From NCBI RefSeq assembly GCF_964204865.1, contig NC_135259.1, positions 19,850,974 through 19,914,973 on the forward strand: a DNA stretch of 64,000 bases. The letters run 5' to 3'. Origin of the DNA: Styela clava. Lineage: Eukaryota > Chordata > Ascidiacea > Stolidobranchia > Styelidae. This document shows positions 35,691 to 49,100 of the stretch, in pieces. Position 1 is the stretch's first letter, and the number at the start of each line of letters is the position of its first letter. The notes under the pieces are model-generated. The model had not been told where the DNA came from and searched no databases. It worked only from the letters and a program-made list of their open reading frames with translations. Both the position numbers and the translations under genes were made by a program.

Positions 35691-36243
35691 TCAGACTTAG
35701 ACTCTCATACATTGTCGAGACTTCTATTTATATCAGTTGAAGGGTGGTATCCGGTCAATTTTTAAAACCAGAAACTCAGATTTGATGACGCAAAATGCAC
35801 ATGTGTCCTTGTTTTACAGATTATTTTCGGTTGGAGATATATTGTCATTGTATGCCCTCTCAGTTCAAGGTTACAGCGGTGACGCGGCGATTCGTTTTCT
35901 TCGAGCAATCAAGCAACGTTTTGTACAATCGCAATGCCGCTGGGCTACGAATGCAAAGACGCCACTATATACGATGGAGCGTGGTGGTATAGACATGGTC
36001 AAGTTTATTTTTTTTCATCCTATAAAAAATAACATACGAAATTTACAATATACAAAATTGAAAACACATTTTTACCGAGAAAGGGAAGTCGCGGAAAACC
36101 AGGATAGGTTATCGAGCAAACACCCAAGGTTTAATATCTAATTTAATTTCTAGGATCGGTTATTAAGTTTACGGAACACTTTTAATATAGATGAGCATGA
36201 CTTTGACAGCTGAGCCACATATAGCACCCAATAGACATAAAGG

Positions 36244-36422
36244 CAGTGGTGGGATTCAGCCGGTTCGCACCGGTTCTTTAGAACCGTCTCACGGAATTTT
36301 ATGAGATCAGCGAACCGGTTAGGAATACTGGTTAATCTTACTGACTTTTTGTAACAGAACCTGGTAAAAAATATGACTTTTGTGATGGAACCGACTGACA
36401 AAAGAATTGAATCCCACCACTG
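36244..36422. mobile_element. hAT-type MITE with exact ends and 8-bp duplication
   Basis: The perfect terminal inverted repeats CAGTGGTGGGATTCA and TGAATCCCACCACTG are flanked by CATAAAGG at 36236-36243 and 36423-36430. At 179 bases it is too short to encode anything. Relatives are at 50055-50182 and 57725-57882. Confidence 0.9.
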
Positions 36423-37117
36423 CATAAAGGGTATATGAAACGACCATATATGGTACATGGCAACATCTCTAATCGAACCAACCAGATAACTGGTAGTTCG
36501 TACGAGTCACATCTCACCGGGATATATCGCGGATTTACCGAGTTCAGGTGGGCCGGGAACCAATTGGCTAGCGTTTACAAGTGATTCTCTTAAAGCCGCA
36601 GAGATGAAGTTCAAGTGCTGAAGTGTTCTCTGTCAGATCGGTTCATAGGTCTTGTTTATATTGGATCGACATTCCGGTATTTGGTTAGTCATGTATATAT
36701 TTTAAAGATTAAACTATTCATTATTGGACACGGAGTGGATCTATGGATCGATCGTTTTGCTGTTGTTCTTGTTACCTTATGAAAAAATCGCTTTTCTCAT
36801 TCCCTAATGGACCAATATTATGGATTTAAAATTTTCAGTGGTTAAAGATTGTATATTTTGATAGAAGGCTATCACTTTTATATATTCCTACATTTTCTAT
36901 GAATCCTATGAGATCTGGGAATTGATGATATTATATTTTGTTTTGCATTCCGTGTCCATATATTTGAGTATCACTCTCTTGTTCTTTATTAATAATATTT
37001 TTATCACGAATTTCTGTATTCTTCAAATCACTTATACTCTTATAGTAATAAATTGCACTGTCTGTTTGGTTTTAGGTTAGGTTTAGGTTAAATACTTTAA
37101 GAGCTACCCAATTCGTA

Positions 37118-37450
37118 TTGTTATAGTAGGATAGTATAGTATTTACATATTTACCCCGCGGGAGAGGAACCGATAAGACGGCTTAACCATATGACGAACC
37201 ACGGCTTCTCGTCCGGTTACCATTCCATGTTGGGTATGGGATTAGTTGGTGATTTGCCTGAATTTGACGGTAAAGGAAGCCGTAACCGACCAGCGGTTAC
37301 GTGAACCACCCTACGGCGGCGAGGAGTCAAGCAATCCTCTCGCACATAACCATCCCCGCATGGGATTCGAACCCGCGAACCCACGCAGGGTAATCAGAGG
37401 TGCGGCGAGCGTATTCCTAACGCGTAGCACGATCAGCCACATCACCGCGC
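37118..37450 (-). repeat. tRNA-derived SINE, near full length
   Basis: Reverse-complement copy with the head gcgcggtgatgtggctgatc, B box GGTTCGAATCC and the tail aaatatgtaaatactatact. It is the best-preserved copy in the window for judging the family's structure. Confidence 0.8.
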
Positions 37451-37599
37451 ATTCTTATATTATTCTGAGCAATAAATAGCACATCAAATATGTAGATTTC
37501 CTGTGATATATAATATTGATTCACAAAAAGGAAATTTGTGTTTTTACATTGTTATGAATGATCTTTGGTTCGTTGGTGCGTGATTTATCTTAGTCCAAT

Positions 37600-37732
37600 T
37601 AGGGTTGCCATCCGTCCAGTTTTCCCCGAACATTTCAGGAGTATTTGTATTAAATATAACGGCCGGGATAAATACTTCAAAAACGAAAAGATGTCCGGGA
37701 TTTGCTGTCAACCAGGAAGAGATGGCAACCCT
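37600..37732. mobile_element. Short element with AGGGTTGCCATCC inverted ends
   Basis: AGGGTTGCCATCCGTCC at the left and GATGGCAACCCT at the right bound 133 bases. Probably related to the TTACCAT family at 1689-2167; no clean target duplication was found. Confidence 0.55.
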
Positions 37733-38344
37733 CATGGTGTTTCAACCTTTATTAAGTAAAAATAATGACTCTTGACCGTACAGTACGCCATTTGTACGAC
37801 TGATCAACTGTTATAGTTATATTTTGTTACGCCATAAGCTAATTCTATCCCGAACAGAATCAAACAGCGTATATATGTTAAAACCACGCAATAATCTATG
37901 CTAAACTGCATGCACTAGCTTTATTTCGTATATAAGTGGTAACTTGGATCTCTATTTTTTTGGATGGATCGAACATAAGATCTCCAGGTAGAATTACATT
38001 TATATAAAAAATGAAAACTTTAAATACTAACCCATTTGCCTATACGTGTACCAGAAGACAAATAAAACCTTCTCCGAGACCTCCAGTCAGCAAAATTTAG
38101 TACCTCATACGTAGCTGGTATGCCGTAACTTCGCTCAGAGATCAATTTCTCCGCAAAAGTCAGTTACAACAATACTATCATCTCTTGAAAGTCACTTCCT
38201 AGATCTAGAGACCTCACCACCGTCAGGTTGGGAGGACATAAATTACGAAAGATACCAGAACACCGAAATTTGTATGTTAGGCGAAACGCGAATTCATATT
38301 CCGAGTACTACCTTCGAGTTTCTAGTTTAAAGAGCAGCGCTGGG

Positions 38345-38640
38345 CAAGGCTTTTGGACCAGAGGCCAAAAATTTTGCTCATCTAGATTGGCGGGCCATGT
38401 CAGTGTAACGTAAGGAGTTAATATTTGCAGTATTAAAAAAGAAAAGTGGAAAACAATAAGCCCAGTGCCAAAACTTAATTTAATCACAGTCTCAACAAAT
38501 TCTTTGAGCTATTTTTCAGCTAAAACATCAAAATTTGGTTTCAGTTTGGGGGTGGTAGCATCAGGCGGACCAGATTGAATTACCCAACGGGCCGGATTTG
38601 GCCCGCGGGTCGTAGTTTGTTCATGTCAGGTCTAGAGTCT
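38345..38640. repeat. hAT-like remnant (ggccggatttggcccgcggg)
   Basis: Same interior and right end as 35424-35690 and 24577-24870; ends eroded. Confidence 0.5.
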
Positions 38641-39453
38641 AGTCTAGACTAGACTACAATCTTCAGACCTTAGATTAGATTATTTGCTAGAATAGGCTAT
38701 TGCTATTGCCTCAAGACAAGATATTTGAAAAATAATACCTGAATCATACAAGTTCACTTATCTTCGAAATTATCTTTCAGTGTGAAGAATACTTCCATAA
38801 TATTCCGTATTAGACAGAGAGTTTGATCGCCAGCGCGTATTAGCATTTTCTCGTCAATTGAATGACGTGGCATCATTGAATTATGACGTCACACTCCATC
38901 TTGTCGTTGTATGTCACAAATCACAGGTGCCAAAAATAGCACGAGTATTTCGTAATGGACCTTGGTCATTCAAAGCCCATCCTACGCGCAAAAATAAAAA
39001 GGGGTAAACCAAACAATTGTAACATTAGCCATTATGGGGAATGTGATCACCATGGCGGGAATTTGCATTTTTTGTGATTTCTACTTTCGTTGTAAACGTG
39101 GACCGTTTTGAATATAGAGTAATTTTTAGATGTTTTTCGATATTTTTATGACAATAGACATGGTCAAGATTTTTTATAATCGTACATAAAAATTTTAATG
39201 GGCGTGGTGTTTCCGCTGACGTCTCTCCTCCTGGACCATGACAGTCTGCGAAAACGGTTGTAGTTTATGAATTATGCGCGCCAACTGCGGCGCTAATGTA
39301 GTCTTGGGTAATGGGTACTGGGCGCGTTTAACATTGACAGTCTATAAGTATAATCTATTCTCAACCGCCGGTCCGCAGCAACCTTGCAGCCGGCCCGCCA
39401 AATATATTCCAGTATTATTATATTATATGCAAATTCCAAAATATAATTCTTCT

Positions 39454-39564
39454 GGTGCTCTCGAAGTATGTGTACTAAATGACGCACAACCCGAACATAG
39501 TATGTGTGTGCCGGGTTAGGGTTCAGGTTGTGCGTCATCTTGGTACACATACTTCCGAAGCGCC
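39454..39564. mobile_element. Short palindromic element (GGYGCTYYCGAAGTATGTGTAC)
   Basis: ggtgctctcgaagtatgtgt at the left pairs with acacatacttccgaagcgcc at the right, and tgacgcacaaccc pairs with ggttgtgcgtca inside. It is a compact relative of the 52152-52371 element. Confidence 0.65.
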
Positions 39565-40452
39565 GAAATTTGTAATTACCAAGTTTGACTGTAACAGGTG
39601 GTCTGCCCGAAGGCCGCAAAACACGGGTTTCTAAGGGAACTGATGTTCTAAAAGTTGCTATGTGTGATACGGAAAGTTTTTAGAAATCGAAACCGGATGT
39701 GTGACATGTCAGGAATCAGGATGTCAAAGGTGGCGTGGCGATTGGAACCTGGCAGCTAGGACAATTAAATCATTCGGCACGTTTTTGATCAAATGATTGC
39801 GTCGGTGGTTTTGCATGCTTTGGCCAAGTTTTAGTTGTTTCCGAAATTTAGACATGAATTATATGATTTGTTGGTTATTGGACACGTCAGTGGACAACGA
39901 TGTAATGTTGTTGTTGTTTTTTTCTCCTTCGTCATGATAAAATCCCTTTCCTCTTCGAATACTGGAACCAAGTGATTTTCAGTGGTTGAAGATTGATTTT
40001 TTCGCCAGAAGGCTATTACTTTTACTTATTTAAAAAATTTCTGTGGACTTCAAAAGATTCGTTTTTTATGCGTCAGAATGAAAAATAGCGACACCTTGTG
40101 ACGTGTCTATATCTTTGATCATAGCTCTTTTGTTTCGTAATACAATGAGTTTAATTTGGTCCAAGTAATCGAAATGAATTCCTGAAAAAATTCCAGATTA
40201 GTTTAAAATAAGCTCTAGCATTATTAATTGAAGACAAGCTGATGAACATTTCAGATGCTGATTATGAAACATCTATAGCAGTTTGTAACCGCAACTCGCA
40301 AAAGTAGCATCAAAAATAGGGTAAGGATTGTCTGGGGTTAGAAGTCTGTGTAAAGTCTATTGATCGTCTTTTTTATTGTAAAAAGCGATGAACCTGTTCA
40401 AGAGGTTTGGAACTGACTCTTTAATATTTTGCCTAATTTTATTATGAAATAT

Positions 40453-40704
40453 TTACGATTGTACGACGTGTTGTGCGCAAAAAAATAATATCTGATTTGC
40501 ACACATGAGGTCGCCAATGAGTAAAACCGCGGTTGCTATTTGAACATACGTCACAAACGGTCGCAACAGCAAGCCTCGTTTTGGAATCACGCTTTCGTCG
40601 GATTTCCTCGATTTTGTTCGTTTTGTTTCGGTTCCATTTTGAATTGTGGGTGAGTTTAAATTTTGATTGTTCCCTCTAATGCGGGATTTATTCATAGATG
40701 ACAT
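40453..40704 (-). CDS. Possible small membrane protein, 83 residues, unrecognised
   Basis: An open frame from the ATG at 40704. The first half is hydrophilic and basic (KRTKSRKSDESVIPKR). The second half has one hydrophobic stretch (YVQIATAVLLIGDLM), which could be a membrane span. A minus-strand AATAAA lies about ten bases after the stop, in favour of a real 3' end. I do not recognise the family. It could also be one exon of a larger gene or a chance frame. The minus-strand strand neighbour relations give no hint. Confidence 0.35.
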   Translation of the reverse strand: MSSMNKSRIRGNNQNLNSPTIQNGTETKRTKSRKSDESVIPKRGLLLRPFVTYVQIATAVLLIGDLMCANQILFFCAQHVVQS

Positions 40705-40719
40705 TTTAGTTGTAAATTC

Positions 40720-41880
40720 CAATTCTCGTTGCTTTGTAAATTATCGGCTGTAAGCAGATTACGAAATTAGGAACCGGGAATAATTCGCGCTATCTACGAT
40801 TAGTATTTCGAAATTCAGTAATTATTCGAATTACTTTATTAGTTTAGCATAGTGGCGTTTGTATGTTTAGATCGCAAAGCATTGTTGCAGGTATAGTCGA
40901 TAAGCTTCGGATTCAATGTCGTGCATATTACTTTAGAAAAGCAGACCAAAACTGAATTTTTCTTTCAGTCCTGTGTGCTGGCAGTCGTGTCTTGTATTTT
41001 TTGGTAGTTCTACTGTGGTACGGTACCATGCGACAATGGTGGAGTTTGAATTAAATTAGCTAGGCTAGACTATCTATTAAATTTCTCTTTTTGGTTCTGT
41101 AGTTTTTGGAATGCCCAATGGTTACGTTTAACATTTTACGGACGGACCAAGCCATTCCAGTAATCGTGTGAATGGAACGAAAAATAGTCTACTCTTCTGT
41201 AATTGATGATTAAGGTCTGAAGGTTGAAGTAATCTCTGAATCTCCCATTACCAGATTACTGTGTTACAGTACTTTTTCAAATTAGCGTAAATGATCAGAC
41301 TTTAAATCATGTGCTCATGCTAATGGGTTTGCTTACATTTAAGAACGTCTTAATTCAATTAAACATGACACTCATATGCAGATAGTATACCAGTCTAGTA
41401 TTTCAGTACACAGACCTAGTGAGTGTTTTAGAATATTTTACCACCATCTGACCATCATTGTGCATCCGTCCCCATTGAATTATTCTTGCATAGACTGTTT
41501 TTATACCCCCATGATTTTTTGTCTGTCTTTTTTTCTTCCGATTTTATCATATCTCAGTGATTGTGTGCTCTAATTAGTTTCAATATTTTTAGGTCAGCGA
41601 ACATGTACTACTTCTTTTATCAATACCTTTCCATCTAAAATTTGTATGTTTCAAACCTCACTTGAGGTTATGTTTGCTCTATAATCTGGTCTGGTTCTAT
41701 AATCAGTTTTTATCAATTACTTTATCGGGTATTATGCTGGTTATGGAGTCGAAATAAACTTATACATATTATCATATGATATTATCATATACCTGTTTTC
41801 GAATATTATCTAGTTTAACAATATTCTAAAACTTGATAAGTACTCGGTCAAAAACTTAATATTGGTGCATTATCATTTTA
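40720..41880. other. Upstream region of the C7orf57-like gene
   Basis: AT-rich; no exon or clear element seen. It ends in atcattttag (AG at 41880-41881), an acceptor-like site 41 bases before the next ATG. Confidence 0.4.
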
Positions 41881-41922
41881 GTTTATAAGTTTTAATATCA
41901 CACTCATCTGTCTAAGAAAAAT

Positions 41923-43079
41923 ATGGAAGATTCCGGCAAAAAAGCGAGACTTTTCATCAAGCCTACAGACTCTGATTACGTGAGACTAGCAAAGCAAGGG
42001 GGAGAAAAGGATTTGTTAGTTTCGCAAGATATTGTAAAGTCCGAAGCAGCAAAACCTTACTCAAAATGTGAATGGTTCGACCATATTCATAATGAGGAAG
42101 AGGATGCCAGAAATAGAAGGTGATCATTTTATTAAAACCTCTTATTACCCTACATCGGTTCACTTGATTATTATTTTGTGACATGGCGGTTTCTATGAAA
42201 CGGATTGTTATATTTGGTGAATGGAAAAGCCGCTCTTTTAGCGATAGGCATAAATTCATTCTGTGGTAGAAATTTCAAATATAAAGACATCGAGCAACAA
42301 TACTGATACCTGAATATTTACTGCTGTTTTTACCATTTTTGCTAAATTGTGTCGGTATAAATTTCATGCACGACAAAAAAAAATATCTGAACTTGTCGAC
42401 GCATCGTGCCAAGCAATAGGTATATGCTTGCTATATCAATGGGAGTTATATATTTAAAAATGCCTGGATTAAGCACTAAAATCAACTACCGTATATATTT
42501 GCATAGATAACTTTTTTTTTCTTTTTGTAGGGCTTAATATAATCAAAATATGTTTATCGACACCCGTGAGCGATAATAAGTGCATGTACGCAAGCGCAGA
42601 CCATATGATTTCCATGAATAACCAACTCGCTACAAACCTGTATATCATTGTTCTGACTTGGTGGCGATTTGCACTTATGTCGAGCGGATATTTTATTTTT
42701 TAAATGTACGGACAAAATTGTGACCTATCTGCGAGTATGTACGGTACGCCTCATATTTTATTCAACTACTTCATATAATTTACTGGCCGTGAAAGTATTT
42801 GTAGAGATGACATACATTTTCAGTCTAATACCACAAACTAACTGATACATCTCTTACAGGACCAGTAATCAGGTTGCGGATAAGAAAGTCCATGATGCAC
42901 AGGAGAACGACTCAACTCAGCAAACAGCTCGTGAAGAAGGGAATAAAATAAAAGAAAAATATACAAGAGGGGGTGCCCCATTTCACACTGATAATATGTC
43001 TGTTTGGGAACGCAAGGCAAAGGCCCCAGAAACACCAGAGCAAAGAGCTGCTCGCCAGGCGAGAAACCCAATTTACTGA
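41923..43079 (+). CDS. C7orf57-like protein (two exons)
   Basis: Exon 1 (41923-42119) ends AGAAG|GTGATC in phase 2. Exon 2 (42860-43079) follows CTCTTACAG and ends TGA. Together they give 138 residues. The block FIKPTDSDYVRLAKQGG, followed by a CEWFDHIHN segment, matches the conserved TDSEYVKLAKQGG and DWYIHH pattern I know from vertebrate C7orf57. PFHTDNMSVWERKAK in exon 2 matches that protein's PFDFDMKTVWQREAE region. Vertebrate C7orf57 is about twice as long, so this is a short form or lacks further exons. The family's function is not established. An AG 41 bases upstream of the ATG may be a trans-splice or 5' UTR acceptor. Confidence 0.75.
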
Positions 43080-45551
43080 AGAGTAAGGGGAGTACGAAAA
43101 AAAAAGTTCGCAGGCATGAACTGAACACATTTCTTTCACCATAGAATTCACTTTTTGAAATATAGAAGAACAAAATTCTCGCTTCTTCAAAAAAGGTGCT
43201 TTTAGCTGATGGTGCATTTTTAATTTGAAAAAAAAAAATTAAAACGACTGTTTGTTTAAATTTCAACCAGTGTTATATATTACATTAGTCTCTGTGGTTT
43301 GTCATTCCATTTTATTTGTCAAATGTAAAAACGTAATTGTCATGATTTTCTTTTCATTTTTTTTTTGTAATTCTGTGTCATATTTTAGGTTTCAAAATGG
43401 AATTTTTGTAACAAAATAGTCAAACTATTATTCCGATTATCCGACAGGTTTTATTAGTAGTCAAAATAATTTGACTCCTTGCACCTCTTAAATTCTTCCC
43501 GATATCAGAATTTAAACTTTTCGATTTTAAAATTTGTATTCTGAGTTCTTCATAATTGAGCCTAAAATGTGATCCGGAAGAACACTGTTTTTTTTATTCC
43601 AATTTTTCAGTTTTTATGGAAGTATTTTGAAAAAACAATCTGTAAAAGGTGACTGATTTTGCACCTAAATTTTATTTTTCCATTTTTGTGATATCAACCT
43701 ATTTTTAAAAGGAATAGATTTTTGTCACTGTGTCGAAATACTATTTTCATGTAACTTTTTGTTGTTTTTTGGTTGATTTTTAGCTAAGATTCTTCATTTT
43801 TTTGAAATCAGTTTTAACTAAGTTTTTGTGAATATAGCACAGCATTCAATATGCTAAGTTCTGGGATTCGGGTTGATTTTTAGGTAAAATTCATCACATT
43901 TTTTTGAGCTTGGACAGTATAAGAATGGCTTATGAATAATTGTTTTGAATAAGAATGGCACCATTCCAAATTTAGGAAATACAAAGAATTGAAACGTGTG
44001 GAATTTATATCAAATTTACATGTTACGATTTATATATAATGTTACAAAAGACTTGTTTTAGAATGGCTATCGTAGTTGCTTGGTGTAAATGTAAAGCTTG
44101 ATTTTGAAACGATTCCCCTCCAGATTTTTAAAGTTTGAAGATATAATTTTTAGGGATTTCTTAAACTATAAAAGACTTCTGTAAAGGTTGTAATGCCAGA
44201 ATAGCAATACGATTTAATTCTTGCTACCTCCTTTCCAGGGTGCTCTGTTTTACCTAAATCTGATATTTTTTATAAAACCCTTAGGGAATAGTCTGTTCGT
44301 AAGATGTAAGATATTTAGCGTTGAGACTGGTACGCACGTGCTGCATTAAATTGAGACTGTACAGCTCATTTAGTTTATTAGAAAATTTAAAACTCAGTCA
44401 ACTTCAACAATTTTGCTCGTGTACTAATACAAGTTTTTATCAATTTTTTTGAAGGCTATCAACAGAGCTGTCTATATATCTTAAAAAGCCATGTTAGGAA
44501 AATATAGAGATGTTTTTGAAGTTTTATTTTAACTAAAATTCCACTTTGGAAGCGAAAGGTTTCGTTAGCTTGCTTGTAACGATATATCTGTGTGTAAAAG
44601 GTACCAGAATGGTTTCATTTACCAGTATATATGGTATGTGTCTCATTTAAAAGCATTTTTTACTTGAAAATAGTAGTAACTGCTCACATAACTGTATATC
44701 CAACTTTCTGGGAGCCAGCTGAAAGCCGATTGTTGAGTCTTGATTTTGCTGTTTATGTCTTCAAAAAAAAAATTTCGTATTATGGCTGTAATTTGATTAT
44801 TTTGCATTTATGTAAATAGGTTCCCTTATGAGATTTATAAATTCATTTGCGAAAATTCGATTTGTTGAGAGTATTCCCGCTACTAAGCGCCAACTCTCCT
44901 GTATTTAGGAAATTTATGTAATAATATCAGAAAGGACCCTTGCTAGACTTTAGGCACCATGTGTTTACTCTTTTGTCCATGTTATTTACAGTAATTCATT
45001 TGCAACTGAATGAGTGCTGATGAGAGAATTTATAAACAGGGACATTTTGCATTTATGTGTGATGAAAAATATAATGGGGCCCAGTCATAGGATGTTATGT
45101 TTTGATTATATTTTTGTTTTTAAAAAAGCTTTTAATGTTTTACCATAGCCCTGTTTATTCCAACTAAAGAACTAAATGTACATAAATTTCTTTTGTTGAT
45201 TTTACGTTTCGTTTTAGGCTGATTTTGAACACTATTTAGAATTCACTTTTCAGACTCACTAATAAAATAATTTAGCTGAATTTGTGCTGAATTTTTTTCA
45301 ACGAAAGGCATCAATGTAGCTGAGATGATACTTAGTGATTTCTAAGAATTTTGGTCACGAGAGGAGGTTCAGGTTGTTGGACAACATAAAGCGGTTTTGT
45401 GCAGAGAAAGTTTCTAAGCCTTCGCCTAATTGCTAACAGCGTTCTAATAGTATTTGTAAGTCCCACTGACACACTAAGAATTGTGCATGGATTTGAAGTG
45501 CAAAATGTCAGCTGATACCTGTTGTAATGACTTGGGTGACTGATGCAATCT
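43080..45551. other. AT-rich gene-free region
   Basis: 2.5 kb of T-rich sequence after the C7orf57-like gene, with repeated short motifs such as ggttgatttttag around 43770 and 43870. No exon, RNA gene or complete element is seen. Confidence 0.5.
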
Positions 45552-45764
45552 TTGGTACTCCCGTAGTGTGTGTGTTAGGGTCGGGCTATAGTTTTATTCC
45601 GATTTTCCTTATTTTAGTTCTATTACGAGCTCGGGGACTGTCTGTGTTAGCCAAGTGAATATGTCCCCTGCCCATAGGTTTCAGTCCCTTTACACAACTT
45701 AATGTAAAGTTGGCGAACAAAAGTAGTTACTACATATATATGGGTACACACACTTCTGAAGGGC
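45552..45764. mobile_element. Non-autonomous element (tactcccgtag...cttctgaag family)
   Basis: Inverted relative of 52152-52371, with ggtactcccgtagtgtgtgt at one end, the shared middle ttagttctattacgagctcg, and gggtacacacacttctgaag at the other. Confidence 0.6.
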
Positions 45765-46017
45765 CCAATTTTCTTGTGATTCTGGCTTGGTTTCAAAATC
45801 CGACCGGCACTTCATCCAGAGTGACTGGATTCTTTGGTTATTTTTCACTGTTTTCGTTGCATATATAGACCGCAGAACTAAAAGGTTTCGGAAAGTTAAA
45901 TCGTAGATTATGATAAAAGGGCGTTGATCGATCGATTACACCCGCTTGGAAAAGAAAAATATCCGCCGTCTCGTGAATGAAATGAACTGTATTTCCCTAT
46001 CATTCACATACATCATA

Positions 46018-46112
46018 CAGGGTGTCCATTGATGTTGATGCCAAAACAATATATGGCATCGATAAATTCCCTTTGCAATTTAAAAAATAAATTAGGACTT
46101 TATGGACACCCT
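46018..46112. mobile_element. Tiny Tc1/mariner-like MITE
   Basis: CAGGGTGTCCATTGATG at the left and TTTATGGACACCCT at the right flank 95 bases containing ccaaaacaatatatggcatc. The element resembles the diverged pair of ends at 9130-9360. TA precedes it, as expected for a TA-inserting family. Confidence 0.5.
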
Positions 46113-49100
46113 AAATATAACGAGTCATCGAAACAAATCTAGAAGCGATGCTCATCCCGTTTTTATTGTAGACGTCTGTGAGGTTGTGAGGTTGATGAAT
46201 AATAGAGCATGTGGTGGCAATTCCGACTTTTTTAAGGATCAATCGACAGCTTGTCGCCTCGTTGGGGAATTGGAACGAGACAAGGATGTCTGATGTTTCG
46301 CTATATTACTTCGACTTCAACAGATTTTTATGTCAGAGCATAACAAAATCTAGTGTCGACTATCGCTTCGCCGACAATACCACACGCTAATGAATGTCGC
46401 CATAAGGTTTGATTTATTCTCTGTCGTTTTTAATTATCTATTCTAAACCTTTCCAAACTTTTAAGCTCGCGATCCCTTCCAATATGAGATTTATGTTTTG
46501 CAATAGTTTTATTAATTGTGTTTCGAATCAAAAGTACAGCCCCGATCTTAATAATTTTTTCAAACATTCCAATTTTTAACTGAATAGTCGCTTTACCCCG
46601 TGACGCACAAGTGTGGTGTACTAGAGGTTAACGATTTAAACTTAGCAATGATGACATAACGGGTTATATGCTCACCACCACCCAGGTTCATATGATAGCT
46701 CTTTACGTTGCAGTCAGGGATGGATCATAGGAGCTGCCGCCCGGTGCACGTTGCAGATATCTGAGTTTGATCTTATTCAATACATGTTGTTTTGTTTGAT
46801 GATTATTTCACTCTTACTTGACCTTTAATTCATTTATTATTATGTATAACAACATCTACAACTTATTTATCCCCCGAATTATTTTTGAAGTTAAGTATAT
46901 ATAAGGGGCATAATTATCAGAAACTCGCCCTGGACAGCATAAAAGTTCGGCATTCACTGGTCACAGTGGGTGCTTGCTTGTAGAGAGCTTTGGTTGGAGT
47001 GACAGTGTGATGACACCTAGTATTTGAGAGTGGGCACTGATGATTTCAGAATCGAATATATTTTTCGAAATTCCCGAGTGAACCGATTCGAATATTTTAC
47101 TATTAGATTCGAAATGCCAGCCCTACTTGTGATATAAGGTTTCCAGTCGAGTTTTATACAGTGTACTTAGCTTCCGCAGCTGAACAAACATTTCTTCTTT
47201 GCACTATAAGCCAACAAGACCGTTATAATAATCTAGTCAGTTAAGACGTATTATATTAATTATTAATTAAGTTTAAACCGGAGGTGTGATATACATGTTG
47301 TTCCTAAAGTCATAAAAAATTTAATTGCCAAAGGAAATTTTAGATACCATGTATAGTTTGTTGACCCGCCCTCACAGCTGTGTTAAATTAATTAACAAAA
47401 CTTTTGAGATCCCACATGCGTGTTACGCAGTGGTGTCTGGGTATGGCAGCCGTGGCTTGTTGTTTGCCATGGGCGCAATTTTACGCACATGCGACACTGC
47501 GGTTATGCGTCAAATTTCTGTCTTCACGCACAGAAGGTATTCCGAAGTAGACAATGATTGCACAACACTGAAAGGTTTCCCCAGAGTATGACAATTCACT
47601 GAGCGAAAATCGGACGTGCTTTATCGATTTATTGCATTTGTTTAAAGCCCGCGCTGTGTATACTTGTATACTGTGTATACAATAGATGGATATGTGGTCC
47701 CGCCGTTTAAATGGTTTTCGCTTAAGACGGCATTAGTCTGCCATATAAACAAGCATGTTAGGGATAGGGAGCATTTTATGTTCCTATTGACAATTTAATT
47801 CCTATTTGGCCGCATAAACAGTGGGTTTAATTTTTATGGCACCCGCGTGGGATTGTACTTTGCATTGTGTTGTGACTCGTTTTTTGAATCAGTGGTTCTC
47901 AACCCTCGGTCCGCCAAATATATTTCGAAATTATATCTCAATTGCAAAATACAAAACATTGATGCCCTACCGAGTCATATTGTGAGTTTTAACTACTGAT
48001 GCGTCCTACGCCCATTTTACACCCTGAACCAGGGGGTGGTTTTGGGGGACGGACTCCCCCCCTCCCCCTTTGAAATGTAAATAAGTGAAAGCATTTTTCT
48101 GTATCATACACAGCAATTTTTTGTAAGCTGATACAAATGCTACGGGAGTCACTTGACTAGTCCCCGAACTCGTAATAGAACGAAAATAAGAAAAATTGAA
48201 ATAAAATTATGGCCTAATTCTAACCTGATACACATACTACGTACCGGTGTCCGCCACCTTTGTTCCCATACTACGGGAGTATCCCCTTTGTCGTAATTAC
48301 ATTCGATTTGTTTTGTGTTATTGACATTTCGGGTTGATTTTAAAGGATCACCGGTCCGAAGAATTAATTTTGAAATCTTACCGGTCTGCAGACTAACAAA
48401 GTTTGAAAAGCACTTCCCTAATTGGCTTCCAATGTCTCCAGCGTAAATGAAAACGGTAATAATTGTGCTTGTTTCTGTTACATTGCGACAGGTATTTATC
48501 ATAGGGATGGCGGAATCGAGTGCGGATTCGATTACAGAATCGATGCTCCGCGGAATGCATTGGAATCGATTCTCGAGCTTAAAACTTGGATTGCAGACAA
48601 TGTATAACGCTTTGTGGCATTCCCTCGCATATATGTATAAACTGCTTTACTGCTATGCTGAGTTGCTACGACGTCGCACAAACTTCACTATATATAATAT
48701 ATATGTATATATTCCGTTGAAAGGCTTTTACGTTTATTTTTTTTTTAATCGCTATGGGCTCTGAGAGATTCGTTTTTTTGTGCGATTTTATCTCCTGTGA
48801 CAAATTGGATACCCATACTACTTAGTTGCGGCCTTCTTGTCCGTCCATATATTCGAACATCGTTCTCTTGTTTGACTTCATATGGCATATTGCTTAGTTG
48901 GGTATGTTTTCTCGGTGGGATATGTCGGGGAATCGAGAATCGCAATCGAAATTTTACGAATTGGATAAGAATCGAATATTTGTAAGTAATCATACCTGGC
49001 ATCCTTATTTATCAATACCTGCCCATTTGAAATCTGTACGCGTCAAACTTTACTTGAGGTTTTGTTTGCTCTCTTCCGATCCTATAAACAGTTTTATTTA

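Larger units (their letters stand above)
34562..40430. other. Gene-poor interval rich in transposon remnants
   Basis: I find no supported gene. 35301-35417 is a 38-codon open frame (MENISSPIADSKYE...) that ends where a hAT-like remnant begins; it may be chance or a displaced exon. Listed elements at 35424-35690, 36244-36422, 37118-37450, 37600-37732, 38345-38640 and 39454-39564 take up much of the rest. A CRE-type TGACGTCA is at 38884-38891 with no gene attached. Confidence 0.55.

Noticed and set aside
35737-36141. 134-codon open frame
   Set aside because: No recognisable motif, odd composition, no splice or regulatory context; most likely chance.
42838-43266. 142-codon minus-strand frame opposite the C7orf57-like exon 2
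   Set aside because: It is antisense to a well-supported exon and has the composition of a shadow frame.
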